A stretch of 18,328 nucleotides of DNA from JBHJHK01 sp050330975 (lineage in GTDB: Bacteria > Pseudomonadota > Gammaproteobacteria > Competibacterales > Competibacteraceae), in assembly GCA_050330975.1 (NCBI GenBank), contig JBHJHK010000315.1, forward strand, positions 1 through 18,328, read 5' to 3'. This document shows, piece after piece, positions 10,706 to 17,839 of the stretch. The notes beneath the pieces were generated by a model. It was not told where the DNA came from. It searched no databases and saw only the letters and a program-made list of their open reading frames with translations. How positions within the stretch are numbered: the stretch's first letter is position 1; every line of letters starts with the position of its first letter. The position numbers were made by a program, and so were the translations under genes.

Positions 10706-11368
10706 ATGAATTCCACCGAACCCCTGGATCCACCCCAAGACCCCTCGTTGGGGGCATCCACCCCAGGAGAAAACACAGAACAAGACCACCAACGCCAAGC
10801 TCGCAAGCGCCAGGCGGGCTACGACAAAAAACAGGCCAACGCCACCCGGGAAAAGGGGCTTTTGGTGGTCAACACCGGCCCCGGTAAGGGCAAGTCCACG
10901 GCGGCTTTTGGCATGGCGTTGCGGGCCGTGGGCCACGGTATCCCCGTGGGGGTGGTGCAGTTTATCAAGGGCGCCATGGACAGTGCCGAGCGGCGGGTGT
11001 TGTCGAGCTTCCCCCAGGTGACCTTCCACGCCATTGGTGACGGCTTTACTTGGCACACCCAAAACCGCCAACGGGACATGGCCACGGCGGCGAGGGCCTT
11101 TGAGGTGGCGGCGGCCATGCTCGCCGACCCCAGGATGGGTTTGGTGATATTGGACGAGCTCAACGTCATCTTGAAGTATCAATACCTGGACTTGGACACC
11201 GTATTGGCAACCCTCCAGGGGCGTCCCGAGGGCCAGCACGTGGTGATCACCGGTCGCAACGCCCCGGAGGCCCTGGTGGCGTCGGCGGATTTAGTCAGCG
11301 AGATCCGCGCCATCAAACACCCCTATAAGACCCAGGGCATCAAGGCCCAACCGGGCATCGAGTTCTAG
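10706..11368 (+). CDS. cobO: Cob(I)yrinic acid a,c-diamide adenosyltransferase (CobO/BtuR)
   Basis: Transfers the 5'-deoxyadenosyl group of ATP to reduced corrinoids, forming the Co-C bond before CobQ acts. The 220-residue protein has a charged, probably flexible N-terminal 45 residues, then LLVVNTGPGKGKSTAAFG with the P-loop GPGKGKST (58-65), GVVQFIKG, LVILDELN and the typical ending GIKAQPGIEF. The frame allows a TTG five codons earlier (10691). The ATG at 10706 was preferred because GGAG at 10693-10696 lies 9 nt upstream of it. It is a BtuR/CobO type enzyme, not PduO. It lies in line with cobN and chlD and is followed after 29 bp by a phosphotransferase gene. Confidence 0.95.
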   Translation: MNSTEPLDPPQDPSLGASTPGENTEQDHQRQARKRQAGYDKKQANATREKGLLVVNTGPGKGKSTAAFGMALRAVGHGIPVGVVQFIKGAMDSAERRVLSSFPQVTFHAIGDGFTWHTQNRQRDMATAARAFEVAAAMLADPRMGLVILDELNVILKYQYLDLDTVLATLQGRPEGQHVVITGRNAPEALVASADLVSEIRAIKHPYKTQGIKAQPGIEF

Positions 11369-11397
11369 ATCTCAAACCTTTTGCCTTGGGGGAGCCC

Positions 11398-12432
11398 GTG
11401 GCGGATGACCTGACGGAGCGCCTGGGGCCGATCTTGGAGGCCTATTTGCCGGCGGTGGGGTTGGTGGAGGCTCTCGCCGTCACCGCCGTCACCCGCCTGC
11501 CCGGCGGGGCCATCCACCATCACTACCGTCTGGATGGAATCGCCGTTCGCCGGCACCAAAGGACGCCGGTGTGTTGGGTGTTGCGCACTCCGGCATCCCC
11601 CCCCTTGGGCCTCGGCCTCGGCCTTTCCCAAGCCCAAGCCGTCCAGGCGTGGGCCAGAGCCCAGGGGGTCACGACCCCAGAGTCCCTCCATTGCTGTGTC
11701 GACGGCGGCATCATCGGTCGGCCCTTTGGCCTCATGGCCTGGATGCCGGGCAGCGCCGACCCCGCCGCCTGTGCCGTTGGGGGGGATGACCTGGCCATGG
11801 CCCTGGGAGCAGAACTCGCCAAACTCCACGCCGCCCCCTGGCGGCGTTTTCCCCTGGCAACGGCCCTGGATCTGGGGCCTCGGCCGGCCTTGGCGCGCAT
11901 CGCCCAGTACCGCCGGTGGCTCGACGCCCTGGACTGGGGCCGGCCTGCGTTGGAATGGGCCTTGGCTTGGTTGGCCCACCATGCGCCGCCCCCGGGGCCC
12001 CGGGTGCTGTGCCACGGCGACTTTCGCACCGGCAATTATTTGGTGGTCGACGGCCGTCTCAGCGCCCTGTTGGACTGGGAATTCGCCGCCGTTGGTGACC
12101 CCTTAGAGGACATCGGTTGGTTCTGCGCCCCCTGCTGGCGCTACGGCCGCTTTGACTTGGTGGGTGGGGTGGGGCGACGCCGGGCGTTCTACCGCGGCTA
12201 TCGGCGCCAAGCCTTAAAACAGGGGCTGTTGAGTGCCTGGTCTTGGGTGGCGTACTGGGAAATCATGGCGTTGGTGCGGTGGGGTATCATCGCCCTCCAC
12301 CAGGGGCGGCGTCGCTTTGGTGCGCACCCCGACGAAGTGTTGGCCTTGGCCCTCACCGCCAGGGAGGTGACGGGGATAGAGGCGGCTCTCCTCGCCGCCG
12401 TGGCCCGCTATCCCGCCCCATGGGGGGAGTGA
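11398..12432 (+). CDS. Phosphotransferase-family (APH/choline-kinase fold) small-molecule kinase, substrate unknown
   Basis: A protein of the APH phosphotransferase family, closest in feel to ACAD10-like kinases. The catalytic loop is HGDFRTGN (His206, Asp208, Asn213 counted from the GTG) and the metal-binding Asp226 lies in LLDWEFAAVGDPLEDIGWF; both are intact, so it should be active. The N-lobe is less typical: a Gly-rich turn LPGGAIHHHYRL and a likely ATP-site WVLRTP, where the usual Lys is replaced by Arg. The GTG at 11398 follows GGGGGAG with a short 3-nt spacer; a TTG at 11386 is the alternative. It sits 29 bp behind cobO on the same strand, so it may be part of the B12 transcript. No sequence feature assigns a substrate; antibiotic resistance is not implied. 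It converges with the kinase gene 16 bp on. Confidence 0.85.
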   Translation: MADDLTERLGPILEAYLPAVGLVEALAVTAVTRLPGGAIHHHYRLDGIAVRRHQRTPVCWVLRTPASPPLGLGLGLSQAQAVQAWARAQGVTTPESLHCCVDGGIIGRPFGLMAWMPGSADPAACAVGGDDLAMALGAELAKLHAAPWRRFPLATALDLGPRPALARIAQYRRWLDALDWGRPALEWALAWLAHHAPPPGPRVLCHGDFRTGNYLVVDGRLSALLDWEFAAVGDPLEDIGWFCAPCWRYGRFDLVGGVGRRRAFYRGYRRQALKQGLLSAWSWVAYWEIMALVRWGIIALHQGRRRFGAHPDEVLALALTAREVTGIEAALLAAVARYPAPWGE

Positions 12433-12448
12433 GTGGGTGGGCCCGTCT

Positions 12449-13465
12449 TCAGGGGCCGTCCTTGGACCCGTCTTGGGGCGGGGTCAAATCCCCTGGATCC
12501 GAGTGCTCCACCAGCTGGGAATTGTCCTGGGGGTCGCCAACCCGGCGAGTCTCACCCTGGGGATTGGGCTTTAACACCGGCATAAAGGTCGTGGTGTTGC
12601 CCAGGCCGCTGTCCGGTAACTGGTGGGTGGGTACGAGGATTGTCGTTTCCCGGCCGTTGGGGGCGGGGGCGCGCCATGCGCTCCCCAGAATCTCGAGGGC
12701 CTCGATGAGGGCCTGGGCCGAGGCAAAGCGCTCCTGGGGATGCTTGGCCATGAGCTGGTTGACGATGTCTTGAAAACAGCGCAAAGGGGTGGGTAGGCGG
12801 GGAATGGGTTGGTGGAGGTGGTGGTCGGGGGCGGCGAAGGGCTTGCTGCCGGTGAGCATTTCAAAAAACACCACCCCCAGGCTGTAGAGGTCGCTGCGCT
12901 CGTCCAAAGGATCCCCCAATGCCTGTTCGGGGCTCATGTAGTTGGGAGTGCCGGCGGTCCAGCCGGTGCGGGTGATGTGGGCACCCGCGCCGTCCAGGGC
13001 CTTGGCGATGCCAAAGTCGGCCAGCACTGGAGTGTGATCCTCCCGCAGCAAAATGTTGGCTGGCTTGACGTCGCGATGGATGAAGCCCCGGGCGTGGGCA
13101 TAGCCCAAGGCACAGGCCAAGGCCTTGAGGATGGCCACCGACCGAACCACGGGCAGGCCACGGCGAATGCAGTCTTTGAGGGTGCGTCCCCTGTGGATGT
13201 ACTCCATGGCCAAGAAGTACAAAGGGCCCCAAGTACCGCTGTCGTAAACGGTGATGATGTTGAGGTGGCTAAACTGGGACATGATCTTGCCCTCTTTGAC
13301 GAAGCGCTCGCGCATGGCGGCGTCGGTCATCAATTCGGGCGAAGTGATTTTGAGGGCGACTTGGCGTTCGAGGGTCTCTTGGATGGCGCGAAATACCCGA
13401 GCCATGGCCCCTTTGCCGATTTCTTCCTCGATGCGGTAGCCGGGAATGCGAGGCGGGTTGTCCAT
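12449..13465 (-). CDS. Ser/Thr protein kinase of the type VI secretion locus (PpkA/ImpN-like)
   Basis: A Hanks-type kinase of 338 residues with a Gly-rich loop GKGAMARVF (17-25), catalytic Lys39 in VALK, HRDVKPANIL (His130-Leu139, Asp132), DFG (150-152), the activation segment ending GTPNYMSPEQ, and DLYSLGVVFFEMLTG. The region after KPFAAPD is short compared with most family members. Beyond about 265 is a non-globular tail with Thr-rich motifs TTILVP (274-279) and TTTFMPV (291-297). There is no transmembrane segment or sensor domain, unlike Pseudomonas PpkA. The start is the ATG at 13465, before MDNPPRIPGYRIEEEIG; AGGAG lies about 11 nt upstream. In imp-type loci a kinase follows TagF; there it phosphorylates secretion components read by the FHA protein. 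Here it lies 224 bp after tagF and probably has its own promoter. Confidence 0.93.
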   Translation of the reverse strand: MDNPPRIPGYRIEEEIGKGAMARVFRAIQETLERQVALKITSPELMTDAAMRERFVKEGKIMSQFSHLNIITVYDSGTWGPLYFLAMEYIHRGRTLKDCIRRGLPVVRSVAILKALACALGYAHARGFIHRDVKPANILLREDHTPVLADFGIAKALDGAGAHITRTGWTAGTPNYMSPEQALGDPLDERSDLYSLGVVFFEMLTGSKPFAAPDHHLHQPIPRLPTPLRCFQDIVNQLMAKHPQERFASAQALIEALEILGSAWRAPAPNGRETTILVPTHQLPDSGLGNTTTFMPVLKPNPQGETRRVGDPQDNSQLVEHSDPGDLTPPQDGSKDGP

Positions 13466-13609
13466 CGCTGTGGTCGCTCCTGGAACGTGCCGGAGGGGCG
13501 TCGTCTGGGGCCTTAGACCTGCCAACTAGCTGGAACCGTCAATCGCACCGCCAGAGAGGAGCGCCCTCGTGAGGCACAGGGCTCAGCGGTCGGTCTTTGG
13601 ATTGAAGCA

Positions 13610-13638
13610 AAGATAGCGATTTTCCCCCGGCAAGGCAA
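13610..13638 (-). promoter_or_regulatory. Possible sigma-70 promoter for the kinase gene
   Basis: On the minus strand TTGCCT (13638-13633) and TATCTT (13615-13610) are separated by exactly 17 bp, four of six consensus matches each. The surrounding stretch is visibly richer in A/T than the rest of the window. Transcription would begin near 13603, leaving a leader of about 140 nt before the kinase ATG. Confidence 0.35.
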
Positions 13639-13671
13639 AGAGACACAGTGCTCTTTATCTCTCTCAAAACC

Positions 13672-13689
13672 GGGGGACAGGGTACCCCC
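13672..13689 (-). terminator. Possible terminator directly after tagF
   Basis: Immediately after the tagF TGA the minus strand reads GGGGG (13689-13685), an 8-base loop, CCCCC (13676-13672), then GGTTTTG. The stem is short and the T-run is only four bases, so it is a weak intrinsic terminator at best, but its position suits the end of the tagH-tssL-tssM-tagF transcript. Confidence 0.35.
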
Positions 13690-14493
13690 TCAGGGTTTTT
13701 TGCCCACAGAGTGGATGCTGAGCCTCTCTAGTGTCCGGGGTGGGAGCGCTTGGGGTGGGGTGGTGGGGGAATGCTCTTTCGCGCCGCCAGCAAGTCCAGA
13801 AAGTTGGGATTCACCCCAACCCCAGTACTGCCATTCGCCGGCGATGAAGGGGGTGAAGCGCTGGGCTAGGGGCAGGCCACGGCAGGCCAAGGCGCAGGGC
13901 GCGACGAACTTGGCCCCCGTCGTCCACCACAAGCTGAGGTCGGCGAGCTGGGCTTGGGCCAACATACCCAAGGCCTGGGGCAGCCGCGCCCCCAGGTCGT
14001 CGGTCGTCGACAAGGTCCAATGGAGTCCCTTGACATCGCGTTGGTGGGGCAGCTCGTGGAACAGGGCAGCCAATACCCCCACCTGACCCACCAGATCGTT
14101 GAGGTCCAAATCGTCGGCCAGGGTGGTCAAGGCCAATTGTTCGGCGCGATCAAACCAGGAGCCGTTGGCCCCGACCAGTTCGGTGAGGTCGAAGGGTTGG
14201 TCCAAGGTGAGGCCAATTACCAGGGGAAATCGCCGCCCCACTCGGTCGACGCTGGGCATCATCACCCCCACGACGCTGTGGCGGCCGCACAGACGCGGCG
14301 ACAGGGCAAAACGCCAAAGGGGAGCGTTTTGAAATAACTCTGTCCACCGCTCATCGCCCAACTGCCGACGGCTGTGGGTCAACGCCTCCTGGAGCCAGGC
14401 ATCGAAGGCGTTGGTGAAATCCCGGGGCAGGCCGCGGGCGACGAAGTCCCCGCGGCTTGGCAGCTTGCCATAGAAGCCCGCTCGCGAACTCAT
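13690..14493 (-). CDS. tagF: Type VI secretion-associated protein TagF (ImpM family)
   Basis: TagF is a cytoplasmic regulator; in characterised systems it represses assembly of the type VI machine post-translationally and acts with the Ser/Thr phosphorylation pathway and Fha. The 267-residue protein begins MSSRAGFYGKLPSRGDFV, the signature N-terminus of the family, continues with FDAWLQEAL and GVMMPSVDRVGRRFPL, and has a conserved Trp-rich C-terminal half (LSLWWTTG, GEWQYWGWG). The frame is open to 14712, but that extension is out-of-frame tssM sequence. The ATG at 14493 was chosen because it matches the family start and overlaps the tssM stop as ATGA, a coupled arrangement. No phosphatase domain is fused to it. 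Confidence 0.93.
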   Translation of the reverse strand: MSSRAGFYGKLPSRGDFVARGLPRDFTNAFDAWLQEALTHSRRQLGDERWTELFQNAPLWRFALSPRLCGRHSVVGVMMPSVDRVGRRFPLVIGLTLDQPFDLTELVGANGSWFDRAEQLALTTLADDLDLNDLVGQVGVLAALFHELPHQRDVKGLHWTLSTTDDLGARLPQALGMLAQAQLADLSLWWTTGAKFVAPCALACRGLPLAQRFTPFIAGEWQYWGWGESQLSGLAGGAKEHSPTTPPQALPPRTLERLSIHSVGKKP

Positions 14494-16457
14494 TCCGTCA
14501 AGGGCGTCTGAGACGCCAAGCGTTGGGCCGTCCGTTCCATCAACGGCCGGTTGAGGGGCAAAGTCAACGGCACTGGCACTCGCTCCAACAGCGCGTCGAG
14601 GTGGTCGAGGAGCGACCGCTGGGCTTCGGTGGTCAAAGCCACATCCCGGCGCCAAGCCTCGGCAAACCAAGCCCGGATGGCCTCTCGATCCAAGGTGTCG
14701 GGCTGACTCCACAGGCGATAGACCTTGAGGGTGCGCTCCAACTCGGCGGGGTCCAGGTCGGAGCGCCGGAGGCGCTGTTCCATGGATAGCAACAGTCTCG
14801 GCAACAGAGTGCGGTCCAGGAGGCGCCGGTAGGCCGTACGGGCACTGGCGTTCAGCTTGGCGCTTTGATCGAGACCCAGGCTCACTCCCGAAGCCGCCGC
14901 GCCAGTGGCGGTCACCAGTAACTGCCGGGCGCGGTTGAGGGTCGCTAGGGCCGCCGCGGGTTGGTGATCCTCGGCGGATAAATCCCCTAGGGCCGCCTCG
15001 AGAGCCGTCAGCTCGCCGGTGAGGTTATCGAGATAGCCGCGGTTTTGGCTGTAGCTCGAGATGCTCAAGCCCGCCAAAACCGCCAACCCCACCACCGTTG
15101 CCACCAAGGCCACGCGGTAGCGCCACACCCGGCGCTGCTCGCTGCGCCAGTGGTCGCCGGCCAAAAGGGCCTCGTTGAAGACCACCTCACTCAGGGGCTT
15201 GTTGATGAAATAGCTCTTGCCCTGCCCCGACAGGCCCGTGAGGGCGCGGTGGTTGAGGCCAAAAGTGCGAGCCATGGCCCCCATGACCCGATCCATGGGT
15301 GTTCCCTCCTGGGTGCCGCTGGTGAAGTACACGCCTCGCAACACCACGGCGTGCTCCCCGGCTTCCAGGGGATGAAAAATTTGCTGCAACAACTGCTGAC
15401 AAGCCTCCTTGATTGTGGCGAACTGTCGAGGAAAGGTGTAGATCAAATCCCGACAGCGCGGGTTACGCTCTCCTTGTAACTTCTGCGTCACACAATCGTA
15501 AAGGGATTGCAGTAAACCGTCAAATTCTCCTTCAAAATGGGTCAAGGGCGAGGGGGCGTCGGGCTGTTGGTTCAAGGGGAAGGTAAAGCCCCAAGCCTGG
15601 GCTCGCCCCTCCCGGTCCAAATCGTTGAAGAACTCCACAAAACCCGCCAACAAATCGAGCTTGGTGAACAGCACGTAGACGGGCAGGGGCAGTTGCAAAA
15701 TGCGGCGCAGTTCCACGATGCGTTCGCGGATCTGGGTGGCGTGGGCGCTGAGTTCGTCGCCCCGGAGAGTGGCGAGATCGTGAACGCTGAAGGTCACCAG
15801 CAGGCCGTTGAGGGGGCTCTTGGGGCGATAGCGCTTCAAGAGTTCCAAAAAGCCCTGCCAGGCGGCGGCGTCCACGATGGCGTCGCTGTCTTGGGTGGTG
15901 TAGCGTCCGGCGGTGTCGAGCAAGATGGCCTGGTTGGTGAACCACCATTCGCAGTTGCGGGTGCCGGCTACGCCGCGGATCTTGGCCTGTCCCATGAACT
16001 GCTGGAGGGGAAACTCCAGGTGGGAATTCAAAAGAGCCGTGGTCTTGCCGGCGCCAGGGGGGCCGATGATGAGGTACAACGGCATTTGATCCAGGGACTG
16101 AATGGCGTCAGCCCGGCTGTGGGCGAGGCGATTCAAGGAGCCCAAGGCCCGTTCGAACTTGTCTTGGAGCTCAGCCTGCTCGGCGGCCGCTTGGTGGGCG
16201 GCGTCGTCGTCATCGAAGGCCAAGGCGTGGATGAGGCGCCGATCCCGGCGGCGGCGTTGCCAGCGTCTCCCGGCGGTGTACAGGCCAAAGAGTGCGACGA
16301 CGGAGGCGATGAGCAACCCCCGGACCTCGGGAGAGGCCACCGGCAAACCCCAAATCGTCCCCAGGGGCAAGACCCACCAAATGAGAGCCCCAATGGCAGT
16401 CAAACCGATGGGGGGGACGAGGAGTGCCAAGGTGCGGTTTTGGGGCGGTGATGCCAT
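14490..16457 (-). CDS. tssM: Type VI secretion inner-membrane protein TssM/IcmF, C-terminally short
   Basis: TssM spans the inner membrane, binds TssL in the cytoplasm and reaches through the periplasm to TssJ. Visible here: two N-terminal membrane segments (about 10-30 and 46-63), a cytoplasmic NTPase domain with Walker A GPPGAGKTTALL (132-143), LLDTAGRY (179-186) and TKLDLL (265-270), the family block GVYFTSGTQEGTPMDRVM (375-392), a third membrane segment (about 447-467), and about 185 periplasmic residues ending LMERTAQRLASQTPLTE. Typical TssM proteins are about 1,100-1,200 residues; this one is 655 and lacks the terminal C-terminal domain, which includes the TssJ-binding region. The stop overlaps the tagF ATG. 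The ATG start at 16457 has GGAGG about 12 nt upstream, and tssL ends 24 bp before it. Confidence 0.92.
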   Translation of the reverse strand: MASPPQNRTLALLVPPIGLTAIGALIWWVLPLGTIWGLPVASPEVRGLLIASVVALFGLYTAGRRWQRRRRDRRLIHALAFDDDDAAHQAAAEQAELQDKFERALGSLNRLAHSRADAIQSLDQMPLYLIIGPPGAGKTTALLNSHLEFPLQQFMGQAKIRGVAGTRNCEWWFTNQAILLDTAGRYTTQDSDAIVDAAAWQGFLELLKRYRPKSPLNGLLVTFSVHDLATLRGDELSAHATQIRERIVELRRILQLPLPVYVLFTKLDLLAGFVEFFNDLDREGRAQAWGFTFPLNQQPDAPSPLTHFEGEFDGLLQSLYDCVTQKLQGERNPRCRDLIYTFPRQFATIKEACQQLLQQIFHPLEAGEHAVVLRGVYFTSGTQEGTPMDRVMGAMARTFGLNHRALTGLSGQGKSYFINKPLSEVVFNEALLAGDHWRSEQRRVWRYRVALVATVVGLAVLAGLSISSYSQNRGYLDNLTGELTALEAALGDLSAEDHQPAAALATLNRARQLLVTATGAAASGVSLGLDQSAKLNASARTAYRRLLDRTLLPRLLLSMEQRLRRSDLDPAELERTLKVYRLWSQPDTLDREAIRAWFAEAWRRDVALTTEAQRSLLDHLDALLERVPVPLTLPLNRPLMERTAQRLASQTPLTE

Positions 16458-16481
16458 GGCTGTAGGGGCCTCCGGGGTAGT

Positions 16482-17735
16482 TCAAGCGCCCAAGGGGGGG
16501 ATGAGTTCAAATTCCACGCGTTGGCGATGGCCCTCGTCATCCGGCTCGTCGGCGAGGGATTCCCAGTCTCCGCGCCCCTCGGCGGAGAAGCGCCCCGGGG
16601 TCCCCCCCAGGTTGATCAGGCTGTCCATGACCACCTCGGCCCGCCGCTGGGAGAGTTCGACGTCGGAAATCCAATGATTGCTGGGGTTGTCGGCGTGGCC
16701 GGTGATGAGCACGTGGTGGTCGGGCAACGCGGCCAAGGCGTCGTCGATGTTGACCAAGAGCCGTTCTAGGGCCGGGGTGGGACTCCAGCGACCGGCGTCG
16801 AACAGGGTGTCGCAGGTGGTGCGGATAATGGTGATATCGCCGGCTTGATCCAGGGCGAGGCAGCTGTTATCGCTGAGCTTTAGCCGCAATACCTCCAGGG
16901 GGGTTTGGCCCAGTTGCGGGGTCAACACCTCGGCGTTTTGGGGGCGCGACGGCAGATCCAATTGACGTCCCAGGGGTTGGACGGCGGCGAATAACCCATC
17001 GGAGCGCCCTTGGAGTTGGGCGTTGAACAAGAGATGAAGCCCCATCCACAACGCGAGTCCAACGGCGACAATGGCCCACAACGGGAAGGCCGCCGCGGGG
17101 CGTCCCTCGAGGGTGGCGATGCCCCGCCAATGGGGGGAGAGCTCTGGATTGGGGCGGCCGCGGGTCTTTTGAATGAGGGCCAACAGCTCCTGGCGTTCGC
17201 TCTCTAGGCGCCGATACTGATCCTGGGGGCCCAAAGCCAGGCAGAGATAGATCAATTCCAACGCGTCGAGGTGTTCCTCGGGGGCCTGGGCGAAGCGCTC
17301 TTGGAGCTGGAGCAGGCGTTGTTCGCTTCCGGGTTCGCCGTGGAAGACCTTACACAAACTCTGCTGCTGCCAGCCGTACTCCGTGCCCCACGGGGTGTTG
17401 GCGATGACTTCGTCGAGGGTAAAACACAGGGCGTAACGACCGGCGAGGCGCATTTTTTCCCCCACCCCCAGACTCTGGGTGCGCTTTTCAAACTGCCGCA
17501 CCTCCTGGGTCAAGCGGCGTCGCAGGGAGGGGATATCCGGTTGGCTCAGGGTTTGACTGAGCTGGGCGATGAGGGTCAAGAGGGGAGCAGCGGCTACTTC
17601 CAAGGGGTTGATGCCCTGACCCAGAGGGGGATGGGGGGCGGTATTGTCCACGGATGCGTGGGCGGTGGGCGCCTTGTCAGCCGCAGGCGAAGGGGATGGC
17701 AGATCCATGGAGCGGAAGGCGTCATCTCGGTTCAC
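16482..17735 (-). CDS. tssL: Type VI secretion protein TssL with C-terminal OmpA-like domain
   Basis: TssL (DotU/ImpK family) forms the inner-membrane complex with TssM. The 417 residues comprise a Pro/Ala-rich N-terminal 40, the cytoplasmic DotU domain (about 42-200, with NPLEVAAAPLL, YALCFTLDEVIANTPWG and LELIYLCLALG), one membrane segment (about 217-237), and a periplasmic OmpA/MotB-like peptidoglycan-binding domain (about 305-414: LITGHADNP, LSQRRAEVVMDSL, GRGDWESLADE, RQRVEFELIPP). This is the extended form of TssL that anchors to the cell wall on its own. The start is the GTG at 17735, with AAGGA about 11 nt upstream; the ATG ten codons in lacks a ribosome-binding site. tagH precedes it by 104 bp and tssM follows after 24 bp. 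Confidence 0.94.
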   Translation of the reverse strand: MNRDDAFRSMDLPSPSPAADKAPTAHASVDNTAPHPPLGQGINPLEVAAAPLLTLIAQLSQTLSQPDIPSLRRRLTQEVRQFEKRTQSLGVGEKMRLAGRYALCFTLDEVIANTPWGTEYGWQQQSLCKVFHGEPGSEQRLLQLQERFAQAPEEHLDALELIYLCLALGPQDQYRRLESERQELLALIQKTRGRPNPELSPHWRGIATLEGRPAAAFPLWAIVAVGLALWMGLHLLFNAQLQGRSDGLFAAVQPLGRQLDLPSRPQNAEVLTPQLGQTPLEVLRLKLSDNSCLALDQAGDITIIRTTCDTLFDAGRWSPTPALERLLVNIDDALAALPDHHVLITGHADNPSNHWISDVELSQRRAEVVMDSLINLGGTPGRFSAEGRGDWESLADEPDDEGHRQRVEFELIPPLGA

Positions 17736-17789
17736 GGTAGCTTATCCTTTTTGACCGTGCGGCAATCCGGGGACGGAAAGCGGGCTAGA

Positions 17790-17814
17790 GGGGCTGCGAT
17801 GGCGCCGCAGCCTC
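17790..17814 (-). other. Hairpin between tagH and tssL
   Basis: Arms 17790-17798 and 17806-17814 pair over nine positions (seven perfect inner pairs GGCTGCG/CGCAGCC, then a G-T and a G-C) around a 7-base loop. On the transcribed strand no T-run follows, so termination is doubtful; an mRNA-processing or stability role between the two genes is possible. The remainder of the 104-bp gap shows only the tssL ribosome-binding site. Confidence 0.45.
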
Positions 17815-17839
17815 GGTTTGTGGACGGCGGCCACCGCCC

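Noticed and set aside
12440..12457. Short GGCCC/GGGCC hairpin between the convergent phosphotransferase and kinase genes as a shared terminator
   Set aside because: Only 5 bp, with no T-run on either strand, and it extends into the kinase coding end.
14494..14712. N-terminal extension of TagF
   Set aside because: It is out-of-frame tssM sequence; the family N-terminus and the ATGA overlap fix the start at 14493.
15537..16451. 304-codon open frame opposite tssM
   Set aside because: Antisense shadow in GC-rich DNA; no family resemblance, while tssM on the other strand is clear.
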